This document shows, one piece after another, positions 24,090-33,377 of a DNA stretch of 64,000 bases. Source of the stretch: Pseudanabaena sp. Chao 1811 (lineage in GTDB: Bacteria > Cyanobacteriota > Cyanobacteriia > Pseudanabaenales > Pseudanabaenaceae). The stretch lies in contig NZ_CP101416.1 of NCBI RefSeq assembly GCF_027942295.1, forward strand, positions 310,001 to 374,000, given 5' to 3'. A program made the translations under genes and the position numbers. The notes below the pieces were generated by a model, which ran no database searches, was not told the origin of the DNA, and saw nothing but the letters and a program-made list of their open reading frames with translations. The number at the start of each line of letters is the position of its first letter. Position 1 is the first letter of the stretch.

Positions 24090-24933
24090 TAAACATCAAC
24101 AAACCTTTGAGCAGGCTGTTGCTAGTTTTAAAGCCCTAGACGGCAAAGTTAGTCTTTTGGTGATGGAAGGTAAAAATCAACGGGCAGGTATCCAAGTTGA
24201 TAGTCCGATGGCAGTGGGTTCTGCTTTTAAATTAGCAGTACTAAATACTTTAAAAAAGCAAATTGCTGAAGGAAAAATTACTTGGGGGAAAGTTGTCTCA
24301 CTTCAGGCAAACCAACAAAGCCTACCAACAGGACTCTTGCAAAACTGGTCAGCAGGTTCGCTTTTAACTGTTCAGACTTTGGCAAGTTTAATGATTTCCC
24401 TCAGTGATAATACAGCTACAGATACACTGATCGATCTCATTGGCAGAAATGAAATAGAACGTTTCTCACTGCGTAATCGTCCATTGCTCAAAACCCGTGA
24501 AATGTTTACATTGCGAAGTGCGAAGAATGCAGATCTATTAAAGAAATATCGACTTGCAAATACTAGCGATCGCCTACAAATATTGCAAGAGATTTCCCGT
24601 CAAGATTTACCTGATGTGATGGAATTCGTAACCAATCCTCAGATTTCTCTCGATGTTGAATGGATTTTTACAGTACGGGAGTTATGCACTCTCATTGAAG
24701 ATGTTGCCGATTTACCATTAATGTCATTTAACGCAGGTATAGCCGATCCGACCGTATGGAAAAAGGTAGCTTTCAAAGGTGGCTCAGATGCAGGTGTTTT
24801 AAATTTTACAACCTTGCTCCATTCCAAAAATGGTAAATCCTATTGTATTTCTGCAACATGGAATAATACTAAGCCTGTCAGCGAAGTTCAGTTTGCTACT
24901 TTATATAAAGGATTAATTGATACGCTTCCATAG
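24082..24933 (+). pseudogene. Serine hydrolase (class A beta-lactamase-like), 3' part
   Basis: The catalytic fold of the split gene. GSAFKLAVLN carries the nucleophile SxxK (Ser and Lys), SLSDNTATDTLI is the SxN-like loop, and FKGGSDAGVLN is the KTG-like beta-strand. The frame opens within the IS right end; true gene sequence starts at 24092. Relatives are secreted or lipid-linked serine hydrolases of unknown substrate, not proven beta-lactamases. Without its own signal peptide and start it is unlikely to be functional. Confidence 0.82.
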
Positions 24934-24953
24934 TAAAAACATAAACTTAAGCT

Positions 24954-25673
24954 ATGAAAATTGCTGTAAGGATTGCAATTCAAACTTTGGTACTGGGTTT
25001 AGCCTGTGCAGATACCCTATTCGCTCAAACCCTTAAATTACCTCCAAATCTAATTCCTTTTAACTCTATAGAAGGGGAAAAGCTATTAATTAATAGTCAG
25101 TTTAGAAATGACTATTTCCCATTAAGTATTCATTTTGTGACTCAGAAAAATCAAGCTTATTGTGGGGTTGCTAGTATGGTAATGGTGCTAAATGCTTTAA
25201 ATATTACTGCGCCTGAAGCCCCTGAATATCCCAGTTTTCATACCTTTACTCAAGACAATTTTTTTGACAATGAGAAAACGAGTAAGATTTCTTCTGCCAA
25301 AGTCATTTCTAGGCGAGGGATGAACCTAGAGAAGTTAGGTAAATTATTGGAAAGCTATGATGTTAAGGCAAAGGTTTATCATGCTGTGGACATTGACATA
25401 TCACAATTTCGCCGATTAATTACTGACAATTTAAAACAACCAAATAACTTTGTCATTGTTAACTATTTACGAAAATCTATTGGTCAAGAACAAGGAGGAC
25501 ATATCTCACCGATCGCTGCTTACGACCAATCCACAGATCGATTTCTAATTCTTGATGTTTCCCGTTATAAATATCCGCCAGTTTGGGTAAAAGCGGAAGA
25601 ATTATGGCAAGCAATTTCTACTATCGATTTTGATGGTGGCAAGACACGCGGTTTTGTCTTAATCAGTCAATAA
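24954..25673 (+). CDS. Phytochelatin synthase-like cysteine peptidase
   Basis: 239 residues, the papain-like phytochelatin synthase domain in its short bacterial form. A signal peptide covers about 1-24. The catalytic triad is visible: Cys70 in QAYCGVASMVMVLNAL, His183 in GGHISPIAAY, Asp201 in LILDVSRY. These are the same positions as I recall for the Nostoc enzyme, which mostly hydrolyses glutathione to gamma-Glu-Cys. The plant-type C-terminal Cys-rich domain is absent. Export implies action in the periplasm on glutathione or its conjugates. It lies 20 bases after the broken hydrolase gene and may depend on the same upstream promoter. Confidence 0.93.
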   Translation: MKIAVRIAIQTLVLGLACADTLFAQTLKLPPNLIPFNSIEGEKLLINSQFRNDYFPLSIHFVTQKNQAYCGVASMVMVLNALNITAPEAPEYPSFHTFTQDNFFDNEKTSKISSAKVISRRGMNLEKLGKLLESYDVKAKVYHAVDIDISQFRRLITDNLKQPNNFVIVNYLRKSIGQEQGGHISPIAAYDQSTDRFLILDVSRYKYPPVWVKAEELWQAISTIDFDGGKTRGFVLISQ

Positions 25674-25785
25674 ACGAGAGTTAGATAACGCCATTTGCGC
25701 GGCGCGAAGTGCCGCGCAAATGGCGGAAAATGGTAAAAATCGCTTAGCGATTTTTACCATTTTCCGCCTTCGTCGAACTGACGTA
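25673..25785. repeat. Palindromic repeat, family B subtype I, copy 2
   Basis: Same element as 17361-17475 in the opposite orientation, with ends AACGAGAGTTAGATAACG and CGAACTGACGTA. The first base overlaps the stop codon of the phytochelatin synthase gene. Confidence 0.75.
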
Positions 25786-25788
25786 TAG

Positions 25789-25887
25789 TTAATGTGAGTT
25801 CGGGATAATTTGAAACGGACTTGAAGAGAGGGTTTGCATAGCAAACCCTCTCTTCAAGTCCAAAAGTAAAAGCCTTACTGATGTTTA
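25789..25887. repeat. Palindromic repeat, family B subtype II, copy 1
   Basis: Starts AATGTGAGTTCGGGATAATT and holds hairpin GAAGAGAGGGTTTGC/GCAAACCCTCTCTTC. The distal hairpin seen in the copies at 36235 and 38911 is shortened here. Confidence 0.7.
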
Positions 25888-25943
25888 ATAATGTGCCAAG
25901 ATACGCACAGCAACTTATCACATGCTTTTCAACAATTTAAACA

Positions 25944-26246
25944 ATGCGCGCCAAGATTGATAACGAAGTTCTATTTATTCACCGTGAGGATGTCCCGAAG
26001 TATAACAAACAAGGATCTATCGTCCGTAATAGTTACTTTTGGGCATTGCGATCGATCGCAGGTAGGTCAAACTCTCGCTATGATTGGGAATTTGAATCGG
26101 AAATATGGATTGCCTTACAGCGCATGTTACTCTCTTTCGGCGAGTCAGGCTATTTGCCGACCCGTGAAACTCAGTTAGAATTTGCCCCCGATACAGAAGA
26201 TATTCCCCAAGTTTTGCGATTAGTATCCACCATTGCAGATCCATAG
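25944..26246 (+). CDS. Conserved-looking small protein, unknown function
   Basis: 100 residues with no recognised domain: RAKIDNEVLFIHREDVPKY, then SIVRNSYFWALRSIAGRSN and WEFESEIWIALQRMLLSF. No TM helix or signal peptide. Amphipathic helices and several Trp suggest a folded soluble protein. The ribosome site before the ATG is weak. A 95-codon frame overlaps in another register but has poorer composition. I take this frame because it contains no rare-codon clusters and fits the gap before the ABC1 kinase. Confidence 0.5.
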   Translation: MRAKIDNEVLFIHREDVPKYNKQGSIVRNSYFWALRSIAGRSNSRYDWEFESEIWIALQRMLLSFGESGYLPTRETQLEFAPDTEDIPQVLRLVSTIADP

Positions 26247-26361
26247 CAATGCTAAGGGGCTGCAATCGCAAAACATAATCCTAGAGAGCTATCCCGAATT
26301 GTGTAACAAATTGTTAAACTAATCTATACGCCAAGTCTAAAAGTGAGCCAACAAAAGTCCT

Positions 26362-28299
26362 ATGTCCGCACCAAAATCAGACTTTGAGTTAGATCGTTAT
26401 GATATCAATGCGATCGCCGAATATTATCGTAACCAACCTTTGCGTGTCTGGTGGCGTTGTGTAGTGATTTTCGTGCCACTGATCTGGCTATTTCTAAGAT
26501 TGCGCCTCAGTGCCAAATCCTCAGCCGCAGAATTAAAAAAATTAGCGATCGAATCACGGGAACTAGTAACCCGCCTTGGACCCGCATTTATCAAAATTGG
26601 GCAAGCCCTCTCTACCCGTCCAGACATCGTACCGCCAGTATTCATGGACGAGCTTGCTGAGTTGCAAGATCAATTACCTGCCTTTCCCAATGAGATCGCT
26701 TTTCAATTTATTCGTGATGCCCTAGGAGCCGATCCCTCAGAAGTCTATGCGGAAATATCGGAAAATCCGATCGCAGCTGCATCCCTTGGGCAAGTCTACA
26801 AGGGCAGACTGAAAACAGGGGAACTCGTAGCTATCAAAGTCCAACGTCCCGATATCGCCGCAGGCATTGCCCTTGACATGTATATTTTACGGGGCATTGC
26901 CACATGGATGAAAAAGACCTTTAAATTTGTCCGCACTAATTTAGCCGCAATTCTTGACGAATTTGCTAGCCGCATTTTTGAAGAAATGGACTATACCTTT
27001 GAAGGGCAGAATGCAGAAAAATTCGCTAAATATTATGGCGGATTAGAAGGGATTTATGTGCCAAGAATCTATTGGCAATACACTGCTAAGCGAGTGTTGA
27101 CAATGGAATGGATTGAAGGCATCAAGCTCACCAATGTTCAAAAAGTTAAAGAAGCTGGTTTTGATAGTCGCCACATTATTGAAGTTGGTGTGCAATGTTC
27201 TTTGCGTCAATTGCTTGATTATGGCTATTTCCATGCCGATCCCCACCCAGGGAATTTATTAGTCATGAATGATGGCAAACTTGCCTATCTAGATTTTGGC
27301 ATGATGAGTGAAGTTTCCTCCGAACAAAGATTTGGTCTGATTGAAGCGATCGTGCATTTGGTCAATCGTGATTTTGATGCGTTGTCTAAGGATTATGTGC
27401 GCTTAGGATTCTTGACTGAAGATATTGATTTTGGAGCGATTGTACCTGCCCTGTCAGATGTCTTTAATCCGCCTGAAGGTCAGAGTCTTACGCAAATGGA
27501 TTTTAAAGACATGACTGATCAGCTATCACAGATCATGTATGACTATCCCTTTCAAGTACCTGCCTACTATGCGTTGATTATCCGATCGCTGGTCACACTA
27601 GAAGGTATTGCCTTTAGCGTCGACCCGAATTTCAAAGTCTTAGCAGTTGCCTATCCCTATGTCGCCAACCGCTTGCTCAATGACTCAGCCCCAGAATTAA
27701 GGATGGCGCTCAAGGACTTGCTATTCCGTGATGGCGAGTTTCGCTGGAATCGTCTCGAAAATTTACTGAGTAATGCCCAAATTAACCCAGACTATAACTT
27801 AAATGGAACTATTGATAAGGGCATAGATTTCCTACTTTCCGATCGCAGTGAATTTATGCACGATCGCATCATCGATGAAATTGTCAAAGGTATTGAAGTA
27901 GAAGCGAGCAAGCGTTTACCTGCCAACCTCCGCACCTCTCTAATTGGCGATATCGTTGTTGATCCTCAAGTTAAAGAAAAAATCACGCAAGCTGGAACCC
28001 CTTCTAGTTTGGGTTACATTGCAAGGCTATGGTCAATCTTGCAAAAAGATAAGGCAATTACTCCCAATGAGATTCTACCCTTAGCTACTCGAATTTTGAG
28101 TAAACCCCAAACCTTAACGCTCGGTCGTGATGTCATCTCTAAACTAGCTCAGCGATCACTAGTCAGGACAGTGCGAGGAATGTTACTACGTGATGAGAAA
28201 AAGTACCAGACTGAGAAACAAGAACAAAAAGAAGAAAGAGAACTCATCGGCTCTGCTGTTTCAGGATTGAGGCGATCAATCAATGGACGCAGTTGGTAG
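26362..28299 (+). CDS. ABC1/UbiB (AarF) family atypical kinase, second copy
   Basis: 645 residues. KxGQ motif LGPAFIKIGQALSTRPDI, Ala-rich loop AAASLGQVYKG, VAIKVQRP, EEMDYTFEGQNAEKF, catalytic YFHADPHPGNLL and the metal Asp in YLDFGMMSE. One TM helix near residues 31-50, and a longer C-terminal helical region than the copy at 18702. The two copies belong to different subgroups, since the N-terminal and C-terminal parts do not align. Presumed role in prenyl-quinone metabolism or photosynthetic membrane regulation. Monocistronic. Confidence 0.93.
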   Translation: MSAPKSDFELDRYDINAIAEYYRNQPLRVWWRCVVIFVPLIWLFLRLRLSAKSSAAELKKLAIESRELVTRLGPAFIKIGQALSTRPDIVPPVFMDELAELQDQLPAFPNEIAFQFIRDALGADPSEVYAEISENPIAAASLGQVYKGRLKTGELVAIKVQRPDIAAGIALDMYILRGIATWMKKTFKFVRTNLAAILDEFASRIFEEMDYTFEGQNAEKFAKYYGGLEGIYVPRIYWQYTAKRVLTMEWIEGIKLTNVQKVKEAGFDSRHIIEVGVQCSLRQLLDYGYFHADPHPGNLLVMNDGKLAYLDFGMMSEVSSEQRFGLIEAIVHLVNRDFDALSKDYVRLGFLTEDIDFGAIVPALSDVFNPPEGQSLTQMDFKDMTDQLSQIMYDYPFQVPAYYALIIRSLVTLEGIAFSVDPNFKVLAVAYPYVANRLLNDSAPELRMALKDLLFRDGEFRWNRLENLLSNAQINPDYNLNGTIDKGIDFLLSDRSEFMHDRIIDEIVKGIEVEASKRLPANLRTSLIGDIVVDPQVKEKITQAGTPSSLGYIARLWSILQKDKAITPNEILPLATRILSKPQTLTLGRDVISKLAQRSLVRTVRGMLLRDEKKYQTEKQEQKEERELIGSAVSGLRRSINGRSW

Positions 28300-28497
28300 T
28301 ATGAATTCAGTCTATTGACTAGCGTTTACGTTATGTTTCCTAGGCAGTGGTTAAGGTAAGGGCGAGAGATCATGTTAGGATCTTAAGTACTCGATAATAA
28401 TCAGGAATATCTTCTATAAAACAAAGCTGATTATCATTGGGTAGCGGGAGTTGCTCAAACTTTCGTCCTCTCGATTCTAATCACTTTGTAAATCTCC

Positions 28498-29016
28498 ATG
28501 GACAACAATCAAGAACTACAGTTAGCCAAATGCCTCACAGGTATTCAAGGACTCGATGAAATCACTGATGGTGGATTACCCCAAGGTAGACCGACCTTAA
28601 TTTGTGGCTCTGCGGGTTGTGGCAAAACTTTGTTTGGGGTCGAGTTTTTGGTGCGCGGGGCGACACTGTATGGAGAAAATGGAGTTTTAATTACTTTTGA
28701 AGAAACAGCGACAGAAATCACTAAAAACGTTTCCTCATTGGGATGGAATTTAAACCAATTAATTTCGGATGGCAAAATTTTAATTGATCATATTTATATA
28801 GAGCCAAGTGAGATTGAGGAGACAGGAGAATATGACCTCGAAGCACTATTTCTGCGTCTGAGTTATGCAATTAAAAAAATTGGTGCGAAACGGGTGCTGC
28901 TAGACACGATTGAAGTTTTATTTGCAGGTTTAGCAAATAGTAATATTGTTCGTGCTGAGTTGCGACGCTTGTTTCATTGGTTACAGCCTATTGAGGGAAA
29001 GAGTAGTACAAGATAA
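28498..29016 (+). pseudogene. KaiC-like protein, 5' part, split by IS630
   Basis: RecA-type CI half of a KaiC-family ATPase. Walker A GSAGCGKT at about 37-44, the catalytic Glu pair in ITFEETATEI, Walker B-like KRVLLDTIEVLF. True gene sequence ends at 28983; the last 11 codons listed are IS sequence. The fused gene (28498-28983 plus 30014-31225) encodes about 565 residues and crosses the junction as FHWLKDQGVTAVITGERG, the expected KaiC sequence. The ATG at 28498 has only a weak ribosome site. The gene heads a cluster with two kaiB-like genes. Confidence 0.88.
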
Positions 29017-30011
29017 GCTAGGATAGCAAAACCCAAAAGAGAGTAAAAAATGGCACCTTACTCACTAGATCTCAGAGAAAAGATCGTAGCAAACTACGAA
29101 GCAGGAAATACATCGATTCGGGAAGTAGCGAAGCAATTTCAAGTCGCGACGAAAACAGTGCAAAAACTACTGAATCAATACCGAGAGACAGGAGAACTAA
29201 ACCACAAACCATTAGGTAGTCCAATCAAAAGTCCCCTCGAAGCGCATCAGGAGAAAATCCTCGAAATTGTCTCAGAGCATCCAGATTGGACACTATGGCA
29301 GTACTGTGAAGAAGTAGCAGAACAAACAGGAGTATCAGTGACCACAGGCAGCATGTGCCGATTTTTCCAGAGGCATAACATCACTCTAAAAAAAAGACCT
29401 ATCGCCATGAAAAGGTAAAAAGTGAGGCAGTACAACAGCAAAGATGTGAATTTTGGGAAGCATTGAATGAAGTGAAAGCTGAAGATCTGATTTGTATTGA
29501 TGAAACGGGAGTATGGCAGGGGATGGAACGCTCTGTGGCAAGAAGTGAATGTGGCAAAAGAGTATTCAGTCTTCGTCCCTTTTACAAAGGTCAGAAATAC
29601 ACAATAATTGGCGCTATTTCAGTTGATGGGATTGTTTGCCTGAAAACGATTCAGGGTTCTATGAAAGGAGCAGATTTTCTCACCTTTGTCCAAGATGACC
29701 TAGTACCTAAATTACGTCCTGAGCATAGGATCATCATGGATAACCTCAACTGCCATAAAGTTGAGGGGGTCGCAAAAGCAATTACAGCGACAGGTGCTAA
29801 GATTTTGTACTTACCCACCTATTCTCCTGATTTTAATCCAATTGAGATGATGTGGTCGGTTCTCAAATATTTTATTAGATTGCTTAGACCTCATTCTCAA
29901 AAACTACTTCAGCATTTAATCAACGTTTTCCCTTACTTGTTAGAAAAAGATTTCTTCAAAAATTGGTTTACTAAGTGTTGTTACTGTACTACTTAATCCC
30001 TCAATGGACTG
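28984..30011 (+). mobile_element. IS630-family insertion sequence, copy 2 (1028 bp)
   Basis: Same length and ends as the copy at 23062, flanked by TA at 28982-28983 and 30012-30013. It sits inside the kaiC-like gene after the CI Walker B. Encoded proteins are identical to copy 1. Confidence 0.93.
29050..29996 (+). CDS. IS630-family transposase, copy 2 (-1 frameshift)
   Basis: The two frames at 29050-29418 and 29463-29996 give exactly the same proteins as copy 1: helix-turn-helix half, then DDE half joined at the eight-A run. Intact and probably active. Confidence 0.92.
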
Positions 30012-30013
30012 TA

Positions 30014-31225
30014 AAGGATCAAGGTGTTACGGCTGTAATTACAGGAGAGCGAGGAGATAAAACTCTAACCCGTCAAGGTCTAGAAGAATACGTTTCCGAC
30101 TGTGTGATCAAATTAGATCAAAAAACCGTTGAAGAAATTGCGACGAGAACGATTCAAATTGTTAAATATCGTGGATCTCGCCATAGTAATAATGAATATC
30201 CTTTTTTAATTGAAGAGGATGGCATTTCTGTCTTACCGATTACTTCTCTCAATCTCAATCATGAGGTGTCTAATGAGCGCATCTCGACGGGGATCGCCCA
30301 ACTCGATGAGATGTTTGGTGGTGAGGGTTACTATCGCGGTAGCAGTATTCTCATCACAGGTAGGGCAGGTACAGGTAAAACCACACTGGCAGGTTATTTT
30401 GCTCAAGCAACCTGTATGAGGGGTGAACGGTGCTTATATCTGGCGACCGAAGAATCGCCGCAACAAATTCTTCGCAATTTACACTCGATTAGTTTGGACT
30501 TAAATCCATATTTGGAGCAGGGATTATTAAAATTTGATGCGGTACGTCCCAGCAATTACAACTTAGAAATGCGATTGTTTAAAATCCATAAATGGATCAA
30601 GGAATTTCAGCCAAGCGCGATCATTATCGATCCGATGAGCAATCTCATTTTAAGTGGGAGTGCGATGCAAACCAAGAGCTTTTTTATGCGGTTGATTGAC
30701 TATTTAAAGAGTAAGCAAATCACGGTTTTCTTGACTAATTTAACATCTGGTGAGATTGACCTCGATCAAGAAAGAACGGAAGTTGGTGTTTCTTCGCTGA
30801 TGGATACTTGGCTAGAAGTGCAAACGATCAAGGTCAATGGCGAGCGTAATCGGATTCTTTATGCGCTCAAATCTCGCGGTATGCCTCACTCCAACCAAGT
30901 CCGCGAATTTATCGTTAACAGTCAAGGTGTGAAGTTGGTAGATGTTTATTTGGGTGAGGGGAAGGTGTTGACGGGTACAGAGAGAATTAATCAAGAACTG
31001 GCAGAAAAATCTCTTGCGAAAAAGCGTCAACAGAATTTTGAATTGAAAAAACGTGATTTTGATCGCCAAAAACAACTGCTTCAAGCCCAAATCAATGCTT
31101 TGCAAATGCAGTTAGCCAGTCAGGATCAGGAATTTGCATTACTGCTAGAGGAGGAGAAGGAGAGCCAAAATGCAACCCTTACCAATCGCATTTTTATGGA
31201 AAAATTGCGGCATATTAATCCTTGA
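30014..31225 (+). pseudogene. KaiC-like protein, 3' part (end of CI and all of CII)
   Basis: Resumes the split gene with KDQGVTAVITGERGD and GLEEYVSDCVIKLD, then the CII domain: Walker A TGRAGTGKTTLAG, Glu pair in LATEESPQQIL, Walker B SAIIIDPMSNL. At the position of the KaiC Ser431/Thr432 pair the sequence reads GVSSLMDTW, so a Ser-Ser pair may be the phosphorylation site (my alignment by eye). The C-terminus is a coiled coil (about 350-400), longer than in clock KaiC. It looks like a KaiC homologue of the signalling type rather than the core clock KaiC. No start codon of its own; an ORF opens at 29975 inside the IS. Confidence 0.88.
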
Positions 31226-31284
31226 AGAGATCCCCCCAGTCCCTCTTTTCAAGGGGGATTGAAAGGGATTTCTCAAGATAAATT

Positions 31285-32549
31285 TTAACTGAGATCTTGC
31301 AGCATTCGTGAAAGAGTCAAGTGGGAATGGGTTTGAGAATAATTTCAAAGCCATGACGAGCAGCAATATCGGCACTAATTTGAAGATACCTGAGAAGTTT
31401 CAACCAAAGGACAGAAGGGAATAAAACAGAAAGGGTTAAATCACAGGTAGCTTTCCAGTCCAAGATGGGAGGAAACGACCATTGATCAATCCAATGAGCC
31501 AAAAGATAAGAAAGCAGAGAGAGGATAAGCCAACGATAAACGCCAAGTTTTGTAGATTGCCCAAAACAATGCAAACCAAAGCGATGTTTGATGGTTTTGA
31601 AGAATCCCTCAATCGCCCAACGCTTACGACCTAACATCACCAGATAAGCGCCAGAATAAGGATGAGAAGAGACCACAAAGCGTAACTCCCGTTTACTATC
31701 GGCTCTTTTGAGCCAGAACCAAGAGATCGTCAAAGGCGTACTTAGCCCTTCCAGTAAAATTAGTTGTCCACGTTTGCCATGGGGATAAAGTTGTTTGACG
31801 GTACGTCCATCTTGAAGTTTACGATTGTTGCGGACACCGACAACGATGCGCCAAGACTTGGCGCGGACAGCATTGAAAAACTTCACCGTACTAAACTCAG
31901 TATCAGCAAGGACAATCACAGTCTTGCCTTGGGTTAGTTGCTTGGGTACTGTCCCCAATAACTTACAAGCTAAGTCAGAGGGACTGGAGTATCCTTTGCC
32001 GCGCCATACTCTAAAACTCCATGGTACGCGCCACTCTCCATAGACCAGATACAGTACAACCAGATGTAGTCCTCGCTTTCCGTTGAGGATTCTCACCCAT
32101 GGGTCTGGTTCGTTTGGGGTGGGATTGCTCAAATGTAAAAACTTGCCGCTTTTTTCTAAGGTGGTCAGGTCTATCAGTATCTTTAATGGCACTCTCTTCG
32201 ATGGGCGATGCTTGGCGATTTGCCCCAAAATTGACAGCCTTGTTGCTCGAATTAGTCCTCTTGTTGACCAGTTATAGTGATTGAGAAATCGGCTTAATGC
32301 ACTCGCTGATTTTACCTGTGTATGTTCTGGATAGGGATGCCCTTGCGCTTCCAGAAATAGCCCTAATATTGCATTCAGACTTGCTTTTTGATACACACTT
32401 GGCATCAGACAAATTAGGCTATACACTAAACCTTGGGCGTGCTTAACGATGCTTTCCATAATCGTTATTTAATTTACTACTACGCCCTTTTTTTCACATC
32501 TTTACTCTCTTTGCAACCCCTTTCCAGAATGGTGCAAGTTCTCAGTTAA
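31285..32549 (-). mobile_element. IS4-type insertion sequence (about 1265 bp)
   Basis: Inverted ends TTAACTGAGATCTTGCA (31285 on) and, on the other strand from 32549, TTAACTGAGAACTTGCA, continuing with CATTC matches. ATAAATTTTAACT occurs at 31278-31290 and 32553-32565 as a direct repeat around the element, consistent with a target duplication whose exact limits are unclear. It lies between the kaiC-like gene and the first kaiB-like gene. Confidence 0.8.
31317..32459 (-). CDS. IS4-type DDE transposase
   Basis: 380 residues with a DDE core: first Asp in KILIDLTTLEKSGK, second in VIVLADTEFSTVKFF, and the Glu-containing helix RWAIEGFFKTIKHRFGL followed by YRWLILSLLSYLLAHWID. This arrangement matches IS4/IS701-like transposases; the subfamily is not certain. 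Uninterrupted, so potentially active. Read opposite to the Kai-like genes, it may block or redirect transcription from kaiC into kaiB. Confidence 0.88.
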   Translation of the reverse strand: MESIVKHAQGLVYSLICLMPSVYQKASLNAILGLFLEAQGHPYPEHTQVKSASALSRFLNHYNWSTRGLIRATRLSILGQIAKHRPSKRVPLKILIDLTTLEKSGKFLHLSNPTPNEPDPWVRILNGKRGLHLVVLYLVYGEWRVPWSFRVWRGKGYSSPSDLACKLLGTVPKQLTQGKTVIVLADTEFSTVKFFNAVRAKSWRIVVGVRNNRKLQDGRTVKQLYPHGKRGQLILLEGLSTPLTISWFWLKRADSKRELRFVVSSHPYSGAYLVMLGRKRWAIEGFFKTIKHRFGLHCFGQSTKLGVYRWLILSLLSYLLAHWIDQWSFPPILDWKATCDLTLSVLFPSVLWLKLLRYLQISADIAARHGFEIILKPIPT

Positions 32550-32582
32550 CTAATAAATTTTAACTAATTTCTAAATGAAACT

Positions 32583-32909
32583 ATGACAGATCACCTATCA
32601 AAAGAGCCTACTGACCTCTCCCAACCAGAGACTTGGCAATTGCGGCTCTATGTAGCGGGGCAAACCCCTAAATCTCTGGTGGCTTTTGCGAATTTGAAGA
32701 ATATTTGTGAAGAATATTTGCATGGTCAATATAGCATCGAAATTATTGACCTAACTAAACAACCACAACTAGCGATCCAAGATAGCATTGTGGCTCTACC
32801 AACCCTTGTTAGAAAATTGCCCGAACCAATTAAGAAAATTATTGGTGATTTATCAAATACAGAGAAAGTGTTAGTTGGACTACAGATCATTTCCCTTATA
32901 AATGAATAG
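32583..32909 (+). CDS. KaiB-like protein 1
   Basis: 108 residues, thioredoxin-like KaiB fold. [27 protein letters not shown]-type core, [12 protein letters not shown], then [12 protein letters not shown] with the conserved cis-Pro region and [16 protein letters not shown]. KaiB binds the CI ring of KaiC in the clock; KaiB homologues next to non-clock KaiC proteins are expected to pair with them. It lost direct linkage to its kaiC by the IS4-type insertion 34 bases upstream. A second copy follows 69 bases later. Confidence 0.92.
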   Translation: MTDHLSKEPTDLSQPETWQLRLYVAGQTPKSLVAFANLKNICEEYLHGQYSIEIIDLTKQPQLAIQDSIVALPTLVRKLPEPIKKIIGDLSNTEKVLVGLQIISLINE

Positions 32910-32978
32910 TAGATCAAGCTTTAGATACTGAATCTAGCAAATAAATTCAGTAAGTAAAATAAGTATAAGGCAATAATA

Positions 32979-33377
32979 ATGACTGATCCAGAAGAATTAG
33001 AACTAACAACTACAGAGATTTTTGAGCGATCGCTTTCTCATTCAAAAGAGCAGCACTATATCCTCCGTCTTTACATCGCAGGGACAACGATCCAATCGGT
33101 GACGGCGTTACGCAATATTAAGAAGATTTGCGAAGAAAATCTCCAAGGACGCTATGAATTGGAAGTCATTGATATTTACCAACAGACAGAGAGTCTAGCA
33201 TCTGAAAATATTGTCGCAGTTCCTACTTTAATTAAAGAATTACCATTGCCTTTACAAAGGATGATTGGCAATTTATCAAATACGGAAAAGGTTTTAATTG
33301 GTCTAGATCTTTTGTCGAAAGGGAATTTAGATATTACTGGAGAGGAAGATAATGGAAAACTCTCAAGCCCATCTTGA
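32979..33377 (+). CDS. KaiB-like protein 2
   Basis: 132 residues. An N-terminal extension of about 27 residues precedes the KaiB core (YILRLYIAGTTIQSV, ALRNIKKICEENLQGRYEL), then VAVPTLIKELP and [16 protein letters not shown], and a short acidic tail. It is clearly paralogous to the preceding gene. Its last 26 bases overlap the start of the histidine kinase gene, strong evidence of one operon. Tandem KaiB-like genes before a PAS histidine kinase are known in KaiC-like signalling loci. Confidence 0.92.
   Translation: MTDPEELELTTTEIFERSLSHSKEQHYILRLYIAGTTIQSVTALRNIKKICEENLQGRYELEVIDIYQQTESLASENIVAVPTLIKELPLPLQRMIGNLSNTEKVLIGLDLLSKGNLDITGEEDNGKLSSPS

Noticed and set aside
25891-26178. 95-codon plus-strand ORF overlapping the 100-residue protein
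   Set aside because: Same region in another frame; composition with many Cys/Ser and no fold pattern; the other frame is better.
23062-30011. Composite transposon formed by the two IS630 copies in the same orientation
   Set aside because: Each copy has its own TA duplication and each splits a different gene whose halves lie on both sides, so they are independent insertions.
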